Below are positions 46,592-55,845 of a DNA stretch of 64,000 nucleotides, piece by piece. The stretch covers positions 148,805-212,804 of the forward strand of contig JBHJGV010000027.1 of NCBI GenBank assembly GCA_050331455.1. The letters run 5' to 3'. Below the pieces are notes generated by a model. The model saw only the letters and a list, made by a program, of their open reading frames with translations. It had not been told where the DNA came from and did not search any database. This DNA comes from CAYUYV01 sp050331455. GTDB taxonomy: Bacteria > Pseudomonadota > Alphaproteobacteria > JAJFIK01. How positions within the stretch are numbered: the first letter of the stretch is position 1; each line of letters opens with the position of its first letter. A program made the position numbers and the translations under genes.

Positions 46592-48409
46592 ATGAGACAG
46601 AGCTTTGTCGAGAAGGCCGATCCGTCAAACGGGGCGCCGCGGGTGGCCGCCTTGCGCGCCTATCTGGACAGCCAGGGCGTGGACGGTTATCTCATTCCGC
46701 GTGCCGATGAATATCAGGGGGAGTATGTTCCGCCCCATGCGGAGCGGCTGGCCTGGATTTCCGGCTTTACGGGCTCGGCCGGGCTGGCCATTGTGCTGAA
46801 GGAAAAAGCGGCGGTCTTCGTGGACGGCCGCTATACGGTGCAGGTGCGCGAGCAGGTGGATGCCGACTTGTTCGAGATCGTCTCTACGGTGACGACCCAG
46901 CCCGAAGACTGGATCGCCGACACCCTGGCGGCGGGCACCCGGCTTGCCTTCGATCCGTGGCTGTTGACCCCCAATCAGGTGGACAATTACACGAAGGCCT
47001 GTGACAAGGCCGGCGCGGCGCTCGTGCCCCTGGACGGCAATGCCATCGATGCGATCTGGACCGATCAACCGGAGCGCCCCACGGCGCGGACCACTCCCCA
47101 TGCCTTGGAACGCGCGGGCAAGGACAGCGCCGCCAAGCGCCACGAGATCGGGACCGCCCTGGCCAAGGGCGGCGCGGACGCGGTGGTGCTGACCCTCCCC
47201 GACAGCATCGCCTGGCTGCTGAATATCCGCGGCGGCGATGTGGCCCACAATCCCGTCGCCCTTGCCCATGTCATCCTTCGCGCGGACGGCCATGCGGACC
47301 TGTTCATCGACGAGCGGAAAGTGGATGACGGCCTGCGCACGGCCCTGGGCAATGGCGTGACCGTCCGGGCCGAGAGCGATCTGGGCCCGGCCCTCGATGC
47401 CCTGGGCCAGGAGGGCGCGCGGGTGCGCCTCGATCCCGCCTGGGCCCCGGCCTGGGTGGCCACCCGGCTGACGCGGGCAGGCGCGAAACTCACCAAAGGC
47501 GCCGATCCCTGCATGCTGCCCAAGGCCTGCAAGACCTCCGCCGAGATTGCCGGCGCCCGGGCGGCCCACCAGCGCGACGGCGTCGCCGTGACCCGCTTCC
47601 TGGCCTGGCTGGCCGCCGAAGCGCCCCAGGGCGGGCTCGACGAGATTTCGGCCGTGCGCCGACTGGAGGCGATCCGGGAGGAAACCGGCGCCCTCAAGGA
47701 CATCAGCTTCGAGACCATTTCGGGATCCGGCCCCCACGCCGCCATGCCCCATTACCGGGTGACCGAACGCACGAACCGGCCGCTCGAACCCGGCACGCTG
47801 TATCTGGTGGATTCCGGCGGGCAGTATACGGACGGCACCACGGATATCACCCGGACCATCGCCGTCGGCACGCCCACGGACGAGATGCGCGACCGCTTCA
47901 CCCGGGTGCTGAAAGGCATGATCGCCGTGACCCTGGCCCGCTTCCCCGAAGGCACGCGCGGGGTCCAGCTCGACACCCTCGCCCGTCAGGCCCTGTGGGA
48001 TGTGGGCCTCGACTACGACCATGGCACGGGCCATGGTGTGGGCGCCTATTTAAGCGTCCATGAGGGCCCGCAATCCTTGTCCAAGGTGCTCAAGGACGTG
48101 CCGCTGAAGCCGGGCATGATCCTGTCCAATGAGCCGGGCTACTATAAGCAGGGGGCCTTCGGGATCCGGATCGAAAATCTGATCGTCGTGGAAGCGCCAA
48201 GCGTGCCCGCGGGCGGCGAGCGCCCCATGCACAGCTTCGAGACCCTGACCCTGGCCCCCATCGACCGCACCTTGATCGATGTGGCTTTACTGACCGAACG
48301 GGAGCGCGATTGGCTCAATGCCTACCACATCCGCGTTCGCGAAGCCCTGAGCCCCGCGCTCGACGATGCGACCCGCAGCTGGCTGGAAGAGGTCACCCAG
48401 CCCGTGTGA
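46592..48409 (+). CDS. Aminopeptidase P family protein, M24B
   Basis: A cytosolic dimetal aminopeptidase releasing residues before proline. The protein has 605 residues, the long form with two creatinase-like N-terminal domains. Metal ligands are in LVDSGGQYTDGTTDITRT near residue 405, GTGHGVGAYLSVHEGP near residue 480, ILSNEPGYYKQGAFGIRIEN near residue 510, and the following Glu. The start at 46592 has AAGGAGGG upstream. It is the last gene of the uvrD-prmA block. Confidence 0.9.
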   Translation: MRQSFVEKADPSNGAPRVAALRAYLDSQGVDGYLIPRADEYQGEYVPPHAERLAWISGFTGSAGLAIVLKEKAAVFVDGRYTVQVREQVDADLFEIVSTVTTQPEDWIADTLAAGTRLAFDPWLLTPNQVDNYTKACDKAGAALVPLDGNAIDAIWTDQPERPTARTTPHALERAGKDSAAKRHEIGTALAKGGADAVVLTLPDSIAWLLNIRGGDVAHNPVALAHVILRADGHADLFIDERKVDDGLRTALGNGVTVRAESDLGPALDALGQEGARVRLDPAWAPAWVATRLTRAGAKLTKGADPCMLPKACKTSAEIAGARAAHQRDGVAVTRFLAWLAAEAPQGGLDEISAVRRLEAIREETGALKDISFETISGSGPHAAMPHYRVTERTNRPLEPGTLYLVDSGGQYTDGTTDITRTIAVGTPTDEMRDRFTRVLKGMIAVTLARFPEGTRGVQLDTLARQALWDVGLDYDHGTGHGVGAYLSVHEGPQSLSKVLKDVPLKPGMILSNEPGYYKQGAFGIRIENLIVVEAPSVPAGGERPMHSFETLTLAPIDRTLIDVALLTERERDWLNAYHIRVREALSPALDDATRSWLEEVTQPV

Positions 48410-48497
48410 CGGGGCGTTCGGGACGGGGCGTGAGGCAAGGTTTGGCGCCGGGGCGTGAGCTGGGTGGCGGGTCGAAACGCGCCCCAAACGGAGGATC

Positions 48498-48522
48498 CGG
48501 CCGGGGCGCCGCGCCCCGGCCG
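48498..48522. terminator. Strong GC hairpin between convergent genes
   Basis: CGGCCGGGGCG, loop CCG, and its perfect complement make an 11-bp stem between the aminopeptidase and phosphoesterase genes. No U tract is present on either strand; bidirectional termination is inferred from position and stability. Confidence 0.5.
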
Positions 48523-48531
48523 AACCGCGGA

Positions 48532-49614
48532 TCACTCGGTCACGAACCAGGGCGAGCGGTCCGGTTGGGGGAAGTCCTTGGGCTGAACGCCGTCCAGCAT
48601 CAGATTCGCGAAGACAGGGCCGTCCTCGGTCATGGTCACCCACATCACATGGTCGAACTCGCCATAGGTCAGGCCGCGCAGGCGCGAGCCACCGCCGGTG
48701 GTTGCCAGGGTGATATGCTCATGGGTGTGCGGACCGTCGCTGAACTCCCCGTAGTCGTAGGAATGGCGATGGCCGGCGAAGGCCGTGTAGTCCCGGGTCC
48801 CAAGCATGTCCTGAAGGCGCTGCCAGTCCGCAGGCACTTCCAGATTGGTGGGGTACGGACCGTCAACGGGATAGTCATTCAGGATGAATTCGCGGGTCTC
48901 GGGATCGCGCGGCGGATAGACCCAGCTTGAGCGCCAGAACGGCTTGTGGATGAACACGAAGGTCCAGCGGACGTCCGGATTCGCGGTCAGCACTTTTTCG
49001 GCATAGGCGAATTGCGCGTCGCGGGCCGCCTTGAAGCCGTCCGTTTCCACCCATTCGTCATGGCCGGGACCGCCGGTGCGGTCGTTGCTGGCGCCTTCGA
49101 TATCCGAGATGTCCAGATATTCGGAGTTCAGCACCAGCAACAGCGTGTCCTTATACCTGAAATGATAGAAGCTGGCGCCGAAGCGGGCCTTCCAGATCCC
49201 TTCCATTTCCACATTCATCATGTCGTGATTGCCGGGCACATAGAAGAACGGCGCATCAAGCTCCTCGACCATGCCGTCGAACTCGTCCCATTCAGCGGTG
49301 ATCTGTGCCGTATCCTTCGTGTAGCCCTGGATAAGATCGCCCACGCTCATCACGAAGGCGGGCTGGACCAGGTTCACCTTGTCGACACCCACGGGGAAGA
49401 TGCCCGGCCGGCGGCCGCCGGTCCGGTCGGTCATGACGGCGAACTGGAACTTCTCCGGTGCGTCCAGAGCCTCCAAGCCGGTCCAGGGCGTGGCTTCGCC
49501 ATGGTGGGTGTCCGCGTCGGGCACGGCAATGGCGGTGGACATGGCCGGATCCTTGGCCGGCATGGCGCAGGCCGCCAGGGCCGCGCAGAGCATGGAAACA
49601 AGTAAGAACCGCAT
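48532..49614 (-). CDS. Metallophosphoesterase lipoprotein
   Basis: A 360-residue calcineurin-like phosphoesterase with a lipoprotein signal peptide (FLLVSMLCAALAAC; lipobox LAAC, lipid on Cys16). The metal site is partly divergent: MTDRTGG replaces the first DxH, then SVGDLIQG, YVPGNHDMMN near residue 118, FIHKPFW near residue 221, and FAGHRHSYDYG near residue 288. The substrate is unknown; periplasmic or outer-membrane anchoring follows from the lipobox. GGAGG precedes the ATG at 49614. It is divergent from the DUF2306 gene across a palindrome-bearing region. Confidence 0.85.
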   Translation of the reverse strand: MRFLLVSMLCAALAACAMPAKDPAMSTAIAVPDADTHHGEATPWTGLEALDAPEKFQFAVMTDRTGGRRPGIFPVGVDKVNLVQPAFVMSVGDLIQGYTKDTAQITAEWDEFDGMVEELDAPFFYVPGNHDMMNVEMEGIWKARFGASFYHFRYKDTLLLVLNSEYLDISDIEGASNDRTGGPGHDEWVETDGFKAARDAQFAYAEKVLTANPDVRWTFVFIHKPFWRSSWVYPPRDPETREFILNDYPVDGPYPTNLEVPADWQRLQDMLGTRDYTAFAGHRHSYDYGEFSDGPHTHEHITLATTGGGSRLRGLTYGEFDHVMWVTMTEDGPVFANLMLDGVQPKDFPQPDRSPWFVTE

Positions 49615-49649
49615 GGGTTCGCCCTCCAATCCAGATTGCAAAACACTGT

Positions 49650-49663
49650 ACTGTGAACACAGT
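49650..49663. promoter_or_regulatory. Candidate operator palindrome in divergent region
   Basis: ACTGTG-AA-CACAGT is a perfect palindrome. ACTGT also occurs just before it (49645-49649) and ACAGT just after (49670-49674), making nested inverted repeats in only 105 bases between two divergent starts. This fits a shared repressor site; no regulator gene is nearby. Confidence 0.4.
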
Positions 49664-49719
49664 TTTGTGACAGTCATGCTGCTGTCCGTCTTGTCATGGG
49701 GAACCACGGGAGAAGTGCC

Positions 49720-50169
49720 ATGGACTGGTCCGTTTTCACGCAAGGGTCCTCGCTCCAGATCCAGGTCCACTGGGTCGCGGCGGCGCTGGCTTTCTTCCTG
49801 GGGCTGATCATCCTGTTCCGGACCAAGGGAACGAAGGCGCACAAGACCCTTGGCTGGACCTATGTCGCCGTCATGGCCATCGTGACGGTCACGGCCGTGT
49901 TCATTCGGGATCTGCCCAAGGGTGCCAGCGTGGTCTCCCTTGAGGGCTTTTCGCCCATCCATGCCCTTATCCCGATCACCGTGTTCGGCCTGTTCGGCGG
50001 CCTGCGGGCGATCCGGAAGGGGGACCGACGCTCCCATGCCCGGCGCATGGTGATCACCTTCTTTGCGGCCCTGGTGGTGGCGGGGCTGTTCACCTTCGTC
50101 CCCGGCAGGCGCATGCATCAGCTCTTTTTTGGCGCTCCGGCTCCGGCGGAACGGTCGGCGCCGAACTGA
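49720..50169 (+). CDS. DUF2306 membrane protein
   Basis: A 149-residue protein with four hydrophobic segments. It contains QIQVHWVAAALAFFLGLIIL near residue 14, GTKAHKTLGWTYV near residue 37, and PIHALIPITVFGLFGGLRAI near residue 80, followed by HARRMVITFFAALVVAGLF. This matches the DUF2306 group of small membrane proteins, of unknown function. The start at 49720 has GGGAGAAG upstream. Confidence 0.8.
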   Translation: MDWSVFTQGSSLQIQVHWVAAALAFFLGLIILFRTKGTKAHKTLGWTYVAVMAIVTVTAVFIRDLPKGASVVSLEGFSPIHALIPITVFGLFGGLRAIRKGDRRSHARRMVITFFAALVVAGLFTFVPGRRMHQLFFGAPAPAERSAPN

Positions 50170-50266
50170 CGGGGGCCGCGAAAAACAATGGCCGGCGTCC
50201 TGGACGCGGCGCCCAAGTCTCGGTCAGCATGGAGCATTGAAGCTCGTGATTCCCGAGAGGAGCCCC

Positions 50267-51712
50267 ATGGCCCGGTCCGGTGACAGCTATGCCTGCCGTG
50301 AATGCGGCTCGGTCTATGCCAAATGGCAGGGCAAATGCGAGGCCTGCGGCGCCTGGAACACCATCGAACAGGATGTCGGGCTGCAGGCGGCCCCGGGCGA
50401 GTCCGCGCCCAAACAGAGCCTGTCCGCCGCGAAAGCCCGTGGGCGGACCATTGATCTTGTGTCCCTGGACGGCGAAGGCAGCGACCCGCCCCGCATGGTG
50501 ACCGGGCTCGCAGAATTCGACCGGGTCGCCGGCGGCGGCATCGTGCCGGGTTCGGCGCTGCTGGTCGGCGGTGATCCGGGGATCGGCAAATCCACCCTGC
50601 TGCTCCAGCTCGGGGCCCGCATCGCCGCGGCGGGCCTGCCGGTGGTCTATGTGTCCGGGGAGGAGGCCACGGCCCAGGTGCGTCTGCGCGCCGGCCGCCT
50701 CGGCCTTGCTGAGGCCCCGGTGCAGCTCGCGGCCGCCACCAATCTGCGGGACATTCTCACGACCCTCGAAAAGACACCGCCGGCCCTCGTCATCGTCGAC
50801 TCAATCCAGACCATGTGGTCGGACACCATGGACAGCGCCCCGGGCACGGTCTCCCAGGTGCGCGCCGCGGCCCATGATTTGGTGCGCTTTGCCAAGCGCA
50901 CTGATACGGCCGTCATCCTGGTCGGCCATGTGACCAAGGATGGTCAGATCGCCGGCCCCCGGGTGGTGGAGCACATGGTCGACACGGTCCTTTATTTCGA
51001 AGGCGAGCGGGGTCACCATTTCCGCATCCTGCGCGCCGTGAAGAACCGCTTCGGCGCCACGGAAGAGATCGGCGTGTTCGAGATGACCGGTTCAGGCCTC
51101 CAGGAAGTTGCGAACCCCTCCGCCGTGTTCCTGGACGCCCGTGAAGCCGGGGTGAGCGGGTCGGCGGTCTTTGCCGGCGTGGAAGGCACCCGCCCCGTGC
51201 TCGTCGAAATTCAGGCCCTGGTGGCCCAGACCAGTCTGGGCACGCCGCGCCGCACTGTGGTGGGCTGGGACACGGGGCGGCTGGCCATGGTGATCGCCGT
51301 GCTCGACACCCGCTGCGGCCTGGGGCTTGGCGCCCAGGACATTTACCTGAATGTGGCCGGCGGCATCCGCATCCTGGAGCCGGCGGCGGACCTGGCCGTC
51401 GCCGCCGCCCTGATTTCGTCGGCCACGGGGATCGCCCTGCCCGCCGACGGCGTCTTTTTCGGCGAAGTCAGCCTGTCCGGCGCCGTGCGCCCGGTCACCC
51501 AACGCGAGGCCCGGCTGAAGGAGGCCTTCAAGCTGGGCTTTCGAAGCGCCTTCGGCCCGACACCCCGCAGCGGCGCTGGCAACGGCGTTAAGGATCCGGC
51601 AAGCATTGTCGCGACACCAGTCACGGCGCTGGGCGACCTTCTCGACGTCATCCGGGACGGACCACCGGTGCCCTCGACCGGGGCGCCATCGCCACGCGCC
51701 CGCGCGGTCTGA
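50267..51712 (+). CDS. radA: DNA repair protein RadA
   Basis: A RecA-like ATPase that helps branch migration in recombination. The 481 residues begin with a zinc finger (YACRECGSVYAKWQGKCEAC). Walker A is GGDPGIGKST near residue 103, the RadA-specific KNRFGATEEIGVFEM is near residue 261, and a Lon-protease-like C-terminal domain follows. The start at 50267 has GAGAGGAG upstream. It precedes cvpA and purF, a conserved alphaproteobacterial order. Confidence 0.95.
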   Translation: MARSGDSYACRECGSVYAKWQGKCEACGAWNTIEQDVGLQAAPGESAPKQSLSAAKARGRTIDLVSLDGEGSDPPRMVTGLAEFDRVAGGGIVPGSALLVGGDPGIGKSTLLLQLGARIAAAGLPVVYVSGEEATAQVRLRAGRLGLAEAPVQLAAATNLRDILTTLEKTPPALVIVDSIQTMWSDTMDSAPGTVSQVRAAAHDLVRFAKRTDTAVILVGHVTKDGQIAGPRVVEHMVDTVLYFEGERGHHFRILRAVKNRFGATEEIGVFEMTGSGLQEVANPSAVFLDAREAGVSGSAVFAGVEGTRPVLVEIQALVAQTSLGTPRRTVVGWDTGRLAMVIAVLDTRCGLGLGAQDIYLNVAGGIRILEPAADLAVAAALISSATGIALPADGVFFGEVSLSGAVRPVTQREARLKEAFKLGFRSAFGPTPRSGAGNGVKDPASIVATPVTALGDLLDVIRDGPPVPSTGAPSPRARAV

Positions 51713-51772
51713 TCGGGGGCGGCGTGGGGAGGCCGGTTGACGTCGGCACGCGCACAAGGATGATACCGGCCC

Positions 51773-52432
51773 ATGAGCGAAACACCGCTGACCGTTACGG
51801 ACGCCTTCATTTTGGCCCTGGTGCTTGCCTCGGCCTTTCTCGCCCTGTTGCGCGGTTGCGTGCGCGAGTCCCTGGCGGTGGCGGCCTGGGTCTTGTCCGC
51901 CTTCATCACCTATTCAATCTACTATGCGGGCGGTCCGGCCCTGACCCAACTGTTCAGCGGCAACTGGTTCGTGCACACGATCCTGGTGCTCGGCATCTTC
52001 GCGGGGCTCGTTTCCCTGTTCACGATCGCGAACCAGAAGATCCTGGAACGGATCGGAACCGGTGACAAAGTGCCCACATGGGACCAGGTCGCGGGCTTTT
52101 GTTTCGGCTTTCTGCGGGGCCTTGCCCTCGTCGCGATCCTGTTTCAGGTTCATGTTCTGGTGTTCGGCGCCAAGGAAACACCAAGCTGGTTTCGCGAAGC
52201 GCGCCTGTTCCCCATCGTGGCCGGGACGGCAAATATCTTGAAAGTGGCGCTTCCGGGTCCGATAAATAAGGCGTCGGCGGCGCAGCAATCGAGTACGCGA
52301 ACGCCGGCGCGCCCTGCGAGGGCACCCAAAACCGGCGATCCGGTCGGTGAACGCCCGGATGGCGCGGGATACTCGAAGGATGAGCGCACGGCCATCGACC
52401 GGCTCGTCCGCAACAAGCTGGACAAACAGTGA
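51773..52432 (+). CDS. cvpA: CvpA family membrane protein
   Basis: A 219-residue protein with four membrane segments in the first 130 residues and a polar tail rich in Ala, Pro and Lys. It contains DAFILALVLASAFLALLRGC and RESLAVAAWVLSAFITYSIY, then the WDQVAGFCFGFLRGLALVAI segment near residue 104. CvpA is needed for colicin V production and envelope integrity; its mechanism is unclear. Its stop overlaps the purF start (TGATG). Confidence 0.88.
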   Translation: MSETPLTVTDAFILALVLASAFLALLRGCVRESLAVAAWVLSAFITYSIYYAGGPALTQLFSGNWFVHTILVLGIFAGLVSLFTIANQKILERIGTGDKVPTWDQVAGFCFGFLRGLALVAILFQVHVLVFGAKETPSWFREARLFPIVAGTANILKVALPGPINKASAAQQSSTRTPARPARAPKTGDPVGERPDGAGYSKDERTAIDRLVRNKLDKQ

Positions 52433-53988
52433 TGTCGGCCAAGGGTGGTGAGCAGTCCGTTGCGACGCGTGACGGGCGGGATGGGGCGTTGTCGAAGCGG
52501 CGTCGATCCGATGGTCCGCAAAGAGCCGAAGGCAACGGCGACCGGGGCGACGGCCACGATGGCTTTCGCGAGGAATGCGGCGTCGTCGGCGTCATGGGCC
52601 GGCCCGACGCGGCCGTCCTGTGTGCCCTCGGTCTTCACTCGCTTCAGCACCGCGGCCAGGAGGCCGCGGGCATCGTGTCCTTCGACGGCGATCACTTCAA
52701 TGTGGAACGGCATCTCGGCCTTGTCGGCGAAAATTTCGGCCAGGACGCCCAGACCCTGATCAATCTGCCCGGAGACATGGCCATCGGGCATGTCCGCTAT
52801 GCCACGACCGGCGGCGGCACCATCCTGCGCAATGTCCAGCCGCTTTACGCCGATTTGCGCCAGGGCGGCATCGCGGTCGCCCATAATGGCAATCTCACCA
52901 ACTCAACGACCCTGCGCAATTCGCTGGTCTCCCGCGGTGCCATTTTTCAGTCCACGTCGGATACCGAGACAATCCTGCATCTCATCGCCACCTCCTTTGC
53001 CAACAGCCTCACGGACCGTCTGTCGGATGCCTTGAGCAAGGTGGAAGGCGCCTACTCCCTCGTCTGCCTGAGCGACGATCAGCTCATCGGCTTGCGTGAT
53101 CCCCGGGGTGTGCGTCCACTGATGATCGGACGCCTGGGCGAGGCCTGGATACTGGCCTCCGAAACCTGCGCCCTCGACATCATGGGCGCCACTTATGTGC
53201 GCGCGGTCGAACCCGGCGAACTGGTGGTGCTGAAGAAAGGCACCGAACCCGAAAGCCGCTTCCCCTTCGCCTCGCGCCCCAGCCGGTTTTGCGTGTTCGA
53301 ATATGTTTACTTCTCAAGGCCCGACAGCGTGATCGACGGCAAGGGCGTGTACGGGGCCCGCAAGGCCATCGGCCGGGAACTCGCCGCGGAATCGCCCGTC
53401 GAGGCGGACGTGGTCTCGCCTGTGCCCGACTCCGGCGTGCCGGCCGCCGTCGGCTATGCCCAGGGCGCCGGGCTGCCCTTCGAATTCGGCATCATCCGGA
53501 ACCATTATGTCGGGCGGACCTTCATTCTGCCCAATGACCGGTCCCGGCAACAGGGCGTACGGATGAAGCTGAACGCCAATCCTTCGGTCCTGCGGGGCAA
53601 GCGCGTGATCCTGGTCGATGACTCCATCGTGCGGGGCACCACCTCCCTGAAGATCGTCCAGATGGTCCGCGATGCCGGCGCCCGGGAAGTGCATATGCGG
53701 ATCGCCAGCCCGCCCACCATCGGCGCCTGCTATTACGGCGTCGATACGCCGGAAACGGACAAGCTGCTCGCCCATAACATGACGATCGAGAAAATGCGGG
53801 AGCACATCAATGTGGACAGCCTCGCCTTTCTCTCCATCGACGCCTTGTACCGGGCCATGGGTTATCCGGCCCGGGACAATGACGCCCCTCAGTATTGCGA
53901 TGCCTGCTTCACCCGGGACTATCCCATCCCGCTGGTGGACCGGGACGACGGCGCCGACACGGACCAGATGAGCTTTCTGCACAATTGA
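52432..53988 (+). CDS. purF: Amidophosphoribosyltransferase
   Basis: The first enzyme of purine synthesis, transferring glutamine nitrogen to PRPP. The protein has 518 residues. The N-terminal nucleophile is Cys49 in FREECGVVGV, so a 48-residue leader rich in Gly, Asp and Arg must be removed, longer than the short propeptide of well-studied enzymes. Other signatures are GLHSLQHRGQEAAG, HVRYATTG, AHNGNLTN, and the PRPP loop ILVDDSIVRGTTS near residue 390. CDACFTRDYP lies near the C-terminus. The ATG overlaps the cvpA stop; no later ATG precedes the Cys. Confidence 0.95.
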   Translation: MSAKGGEQSVATRDGRDGALSKRRRSDGPQRAEGNGDRGDGHDGFREECGVVGVMGRPDAAVLCALGLHSLQHRGQEAAGIVSFDGDHFNVERHLGLVGENFGQDAQTLINLPGDMAIGHVRYATTGGGTILRNVQPLYADLRQGGIAVAHNGNLTNSTTLRNSLVSRGAIFQSTSDTETILHLIATSFANSLTDRLSDALSKVEGAYSLVCLSDDQLIGLRDPRGVRPLMIGRLGEAWILASETCALDIMGATYVRAVEPGELVVLKKGTEPESRFPFASRPSRFCVFEYVYFSRPDSVIDGKGVYGARKAIGRELAAESPVEADVVSPVPDSGVPAAVGYAQGAGLPFEFGIIRNHYVGRTFILPNDRSRQQGVRMKLNANPSVLRGKRVILVDDSIVRGTTSLKIVQMVRDAGAREVHMRIASPPTIGACYYGVDTPETDKLLAHNMTIEKMREHINVDSLAFLSIDALYRAMGYPARDNDAPQYCDACFTRDYPIPLVDRDDGADTDQMSFLHN

Positions 53989-54046
53989 ATGATAAAGCGT
54001 CGCAGGACGGGTCCCGACTTGAAGATCAGCTGACGGAACAAAGCGC

Positions 54047-54817
54047 ATGACCACGCAGCAGACTGATGGACACAAGCGACTGGTCGGCCGGCTGGCCCTC
54101 GTCACGGGCGCGACGCGGGGCATCGGCCGGGCCATCGCGCTCGCTTTCGCCCAGGAAGGCGCGGATCTGATCCTTCTGGGCCGCACCGCCGGAGCCCTTG
54201 AGGAACTGGACGACACCGTAAAGGGGCTCGGGGTATCCTCGACTCTCGTCCCCCTCGACATCAAGGATTTCGACGCCCTGGACCGGCTCGGCGAAGCGAT
54301 CCACGGACGCTGGGGCAAGCTCGACATTCTGGTGGGCAATGCCGGGGTCCTGGGGCCAATTTCACCGGTGGGACACATTACGCCAAAGGACTGGCAGGGC
54401 CTGCTCGACGTCAATGTAACCGCGAACTGGCGCCTGATGCGCTCCCTCGACCCGCTGCTGCGCCAGTCCGATGCCGGCCGGGCGATTTTTGTGTCCTCGG
54501 CCCTGGCGCGCGCGCCCCGGGCTTTCTGGGGCGGTTACGCCATGTCGAAGGCGGCCCTCGAAGCCGTCGTCCTGGCCTATGCCGCCGAATGTCAAAACAC
54601 GGCAGTCCGCGTCAACCTCGTCCATCCCGGCGCCGTGCGCACGGCGCTGCGGGCCAAGGCCGCGCCGGGGGAAGACCCCGAAACGCTGCCCCGCCCGGAG
54701 GAGCTCGGCCCCCTGTTCGTCTCCCTGGCCGAGCCCTCATGCCAGCGGCATGGGGATGTGGTGCGGTTCGAGCGGGACATGCCTTCCCCGGCCTCAGGCC
54801 CCGAAATTCAAGCGTAA
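54047..54817 (+). CDS. SDR family oxidoreductase next to purF
   Basis: A short-chain dehydrogenase of 256 residues. The cofactor site VTGATRGIGRAIA is near residue 19, NAGVLGP near residue 97, and the catalytic Ser in IFVSSALARA. YAMSKAALEAVV near residue 164 gives Tyr and Lys, and RVNLVHPGAVRT follows. The substrate is unknown. The gene regularly follows purF in alphaproteobacteria. Its last 24 bases overlap the convergent SMP-30 gene. Confidence 0.88.
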   Translation: MTTQQTDGHKRLVGRLALVTGATRGIGRAIALAFAQEGADLILLGRTAGALEELDDTVKGLGVSSTLVPLDIKDFDALDRLGEAIHGRWGKLDILVGNAGVLGPISPVGHITPKDWQGLLDVNVTANWRLMRSLDPLLRQSDAGRAIFVSSALARAPRAFWGGYAMSKAALEAVVLAYAAECQNTAVRVNLVHPGAVRTALRAKAAPGEDPETLPRPEELGPLFVSLAEPSCQRHGDVVRFERDMPSPASGPEIQA

Positions 54818-55753
54818 GCCCGGCGCCGGCCAGTCCGCCGCCATGAGCCGCCCGGTGGCCGAACAGGTCACATAGGCCGTGCGCAGATCGGGGCCGCCGA
54901 AACAGATATTCGTGGTCATGAGATCGTCCGTCGGGACATGGTCGATTGCGCTGCCGTCGGCGGCAATGCGGGTGATGCCGCCCCGGATGATGGTGGCGAC
55001 ACAGACCGTCCCGTCCGCCTCCACTGCGAGGGAGTCGAAAAACTGGTAGCCCTGGGGGTGGGCGAGCGGCGTTCCGCGGAAAAAGCCACGCCCCCGGACG
55101 ATCTCACCCGGGCCTGCAACCGGATAGGCCCACAAGGTCGCCGGGACCGTGTCGGCGAAATAGAGCGTATTTCCGTTGGGGCTGAGCCCCACACCATTCG
55201 GGCTTTCCACCGGGAAGATCACCTCACGGATCATGGATCCGTCCGGCCGGGCATAGAATACGGCACCGCGATCGCGCACCCGGCCATAGCTCTTTCCAAG
55301 ATCGGTGAAGAAGAATCCGCCGGCCGCGTCGAAGACGATGTCGTTCGGCCCGTTCAGCCGATTGCCGTCGCAGCTCTCATAAAGCCGGGTGACCGCGCCG
55401 GTCGATAGGTCCACGCGCTCGATCCGGCCGGTCTCGTAATCGTCGGCCCGCTCGCCCGGCACGGTCAGTCCGTTCACATCATGCCAGCGAAAGCCCCCAT
55501 TGTTGCATACATAGAGCGCGCCGTCGGGACCGATGGCGGCGCCGTTTGGGCCGCCGCCCAGATCGGCGATGACGGACGGCGTCCCGTCCGGCGAAACCCG
55601 GGTCACGGTGCCCCGCTTGATTTCCACCAGGACGATGCTGCCGTCGGCCATGGCGACCGGCCCTTCGGGAAAGGCGAGGCCCCGCGCCACCTCGCGCCAC
55701 GCCAGGGGCGTGGTGGTCATCCGGGGCATGTCGGTTTGAGGGACGGATGTCAT
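54794..55753 (-). CDS. SMP-30/gluconolactonase family protein
   Basis: A six-bladed beta-propeller lactonase-like protein of 319 residues. Metal ligands are in GLAFPEGPVAMADGS near residue 25, RLNGPNDIVFDAAGG near residue 136, and GVGLSPNGNTLYFADT near residue 190. It probably hydrolyses a sugar lactone or related compound; the exact substrate is unknown. No signal peptide is seen. AAAGGAA precedes the ATG. Confidence 0.88.
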   Translation of the reverse strand: MTSVPQTDMPRMTTTPLAWREVARGLAFPEGPVAMADGSIVLVEIKRGTVTRVSPDGTPSVIADLGGGPNGAAIGPDGALYVCNNGGFRWHDVNGLTVPGERADDYETGRIERVDLSTGAVTRLYESCDGNRLNGPNDIVFDAAGGFFFTDLGKSYGRVRDRGAVFYARPDGSMIREVIFPVESPNGVGLSPNGNTLYFADTVPATLWAYPVAGPGEIVRGRGFFRGTPLAHPQGYQFFDSLAVEADGTVCVATIIRGGITRIAADGSAIDHVPTDDLMTTNICFGGPDLRTAYVTCSATGRLMAADWPAPGLRLNFGA

Positions 55754-55845
55754 GGGCGTTCCTTTCCGCGTGCTGTGTCCTTACCGGATCTTAAAGACGA
55801 TGTCCGATCATGGGGCTCTGCCGTAGCGACCGAAAGAGACGAACT

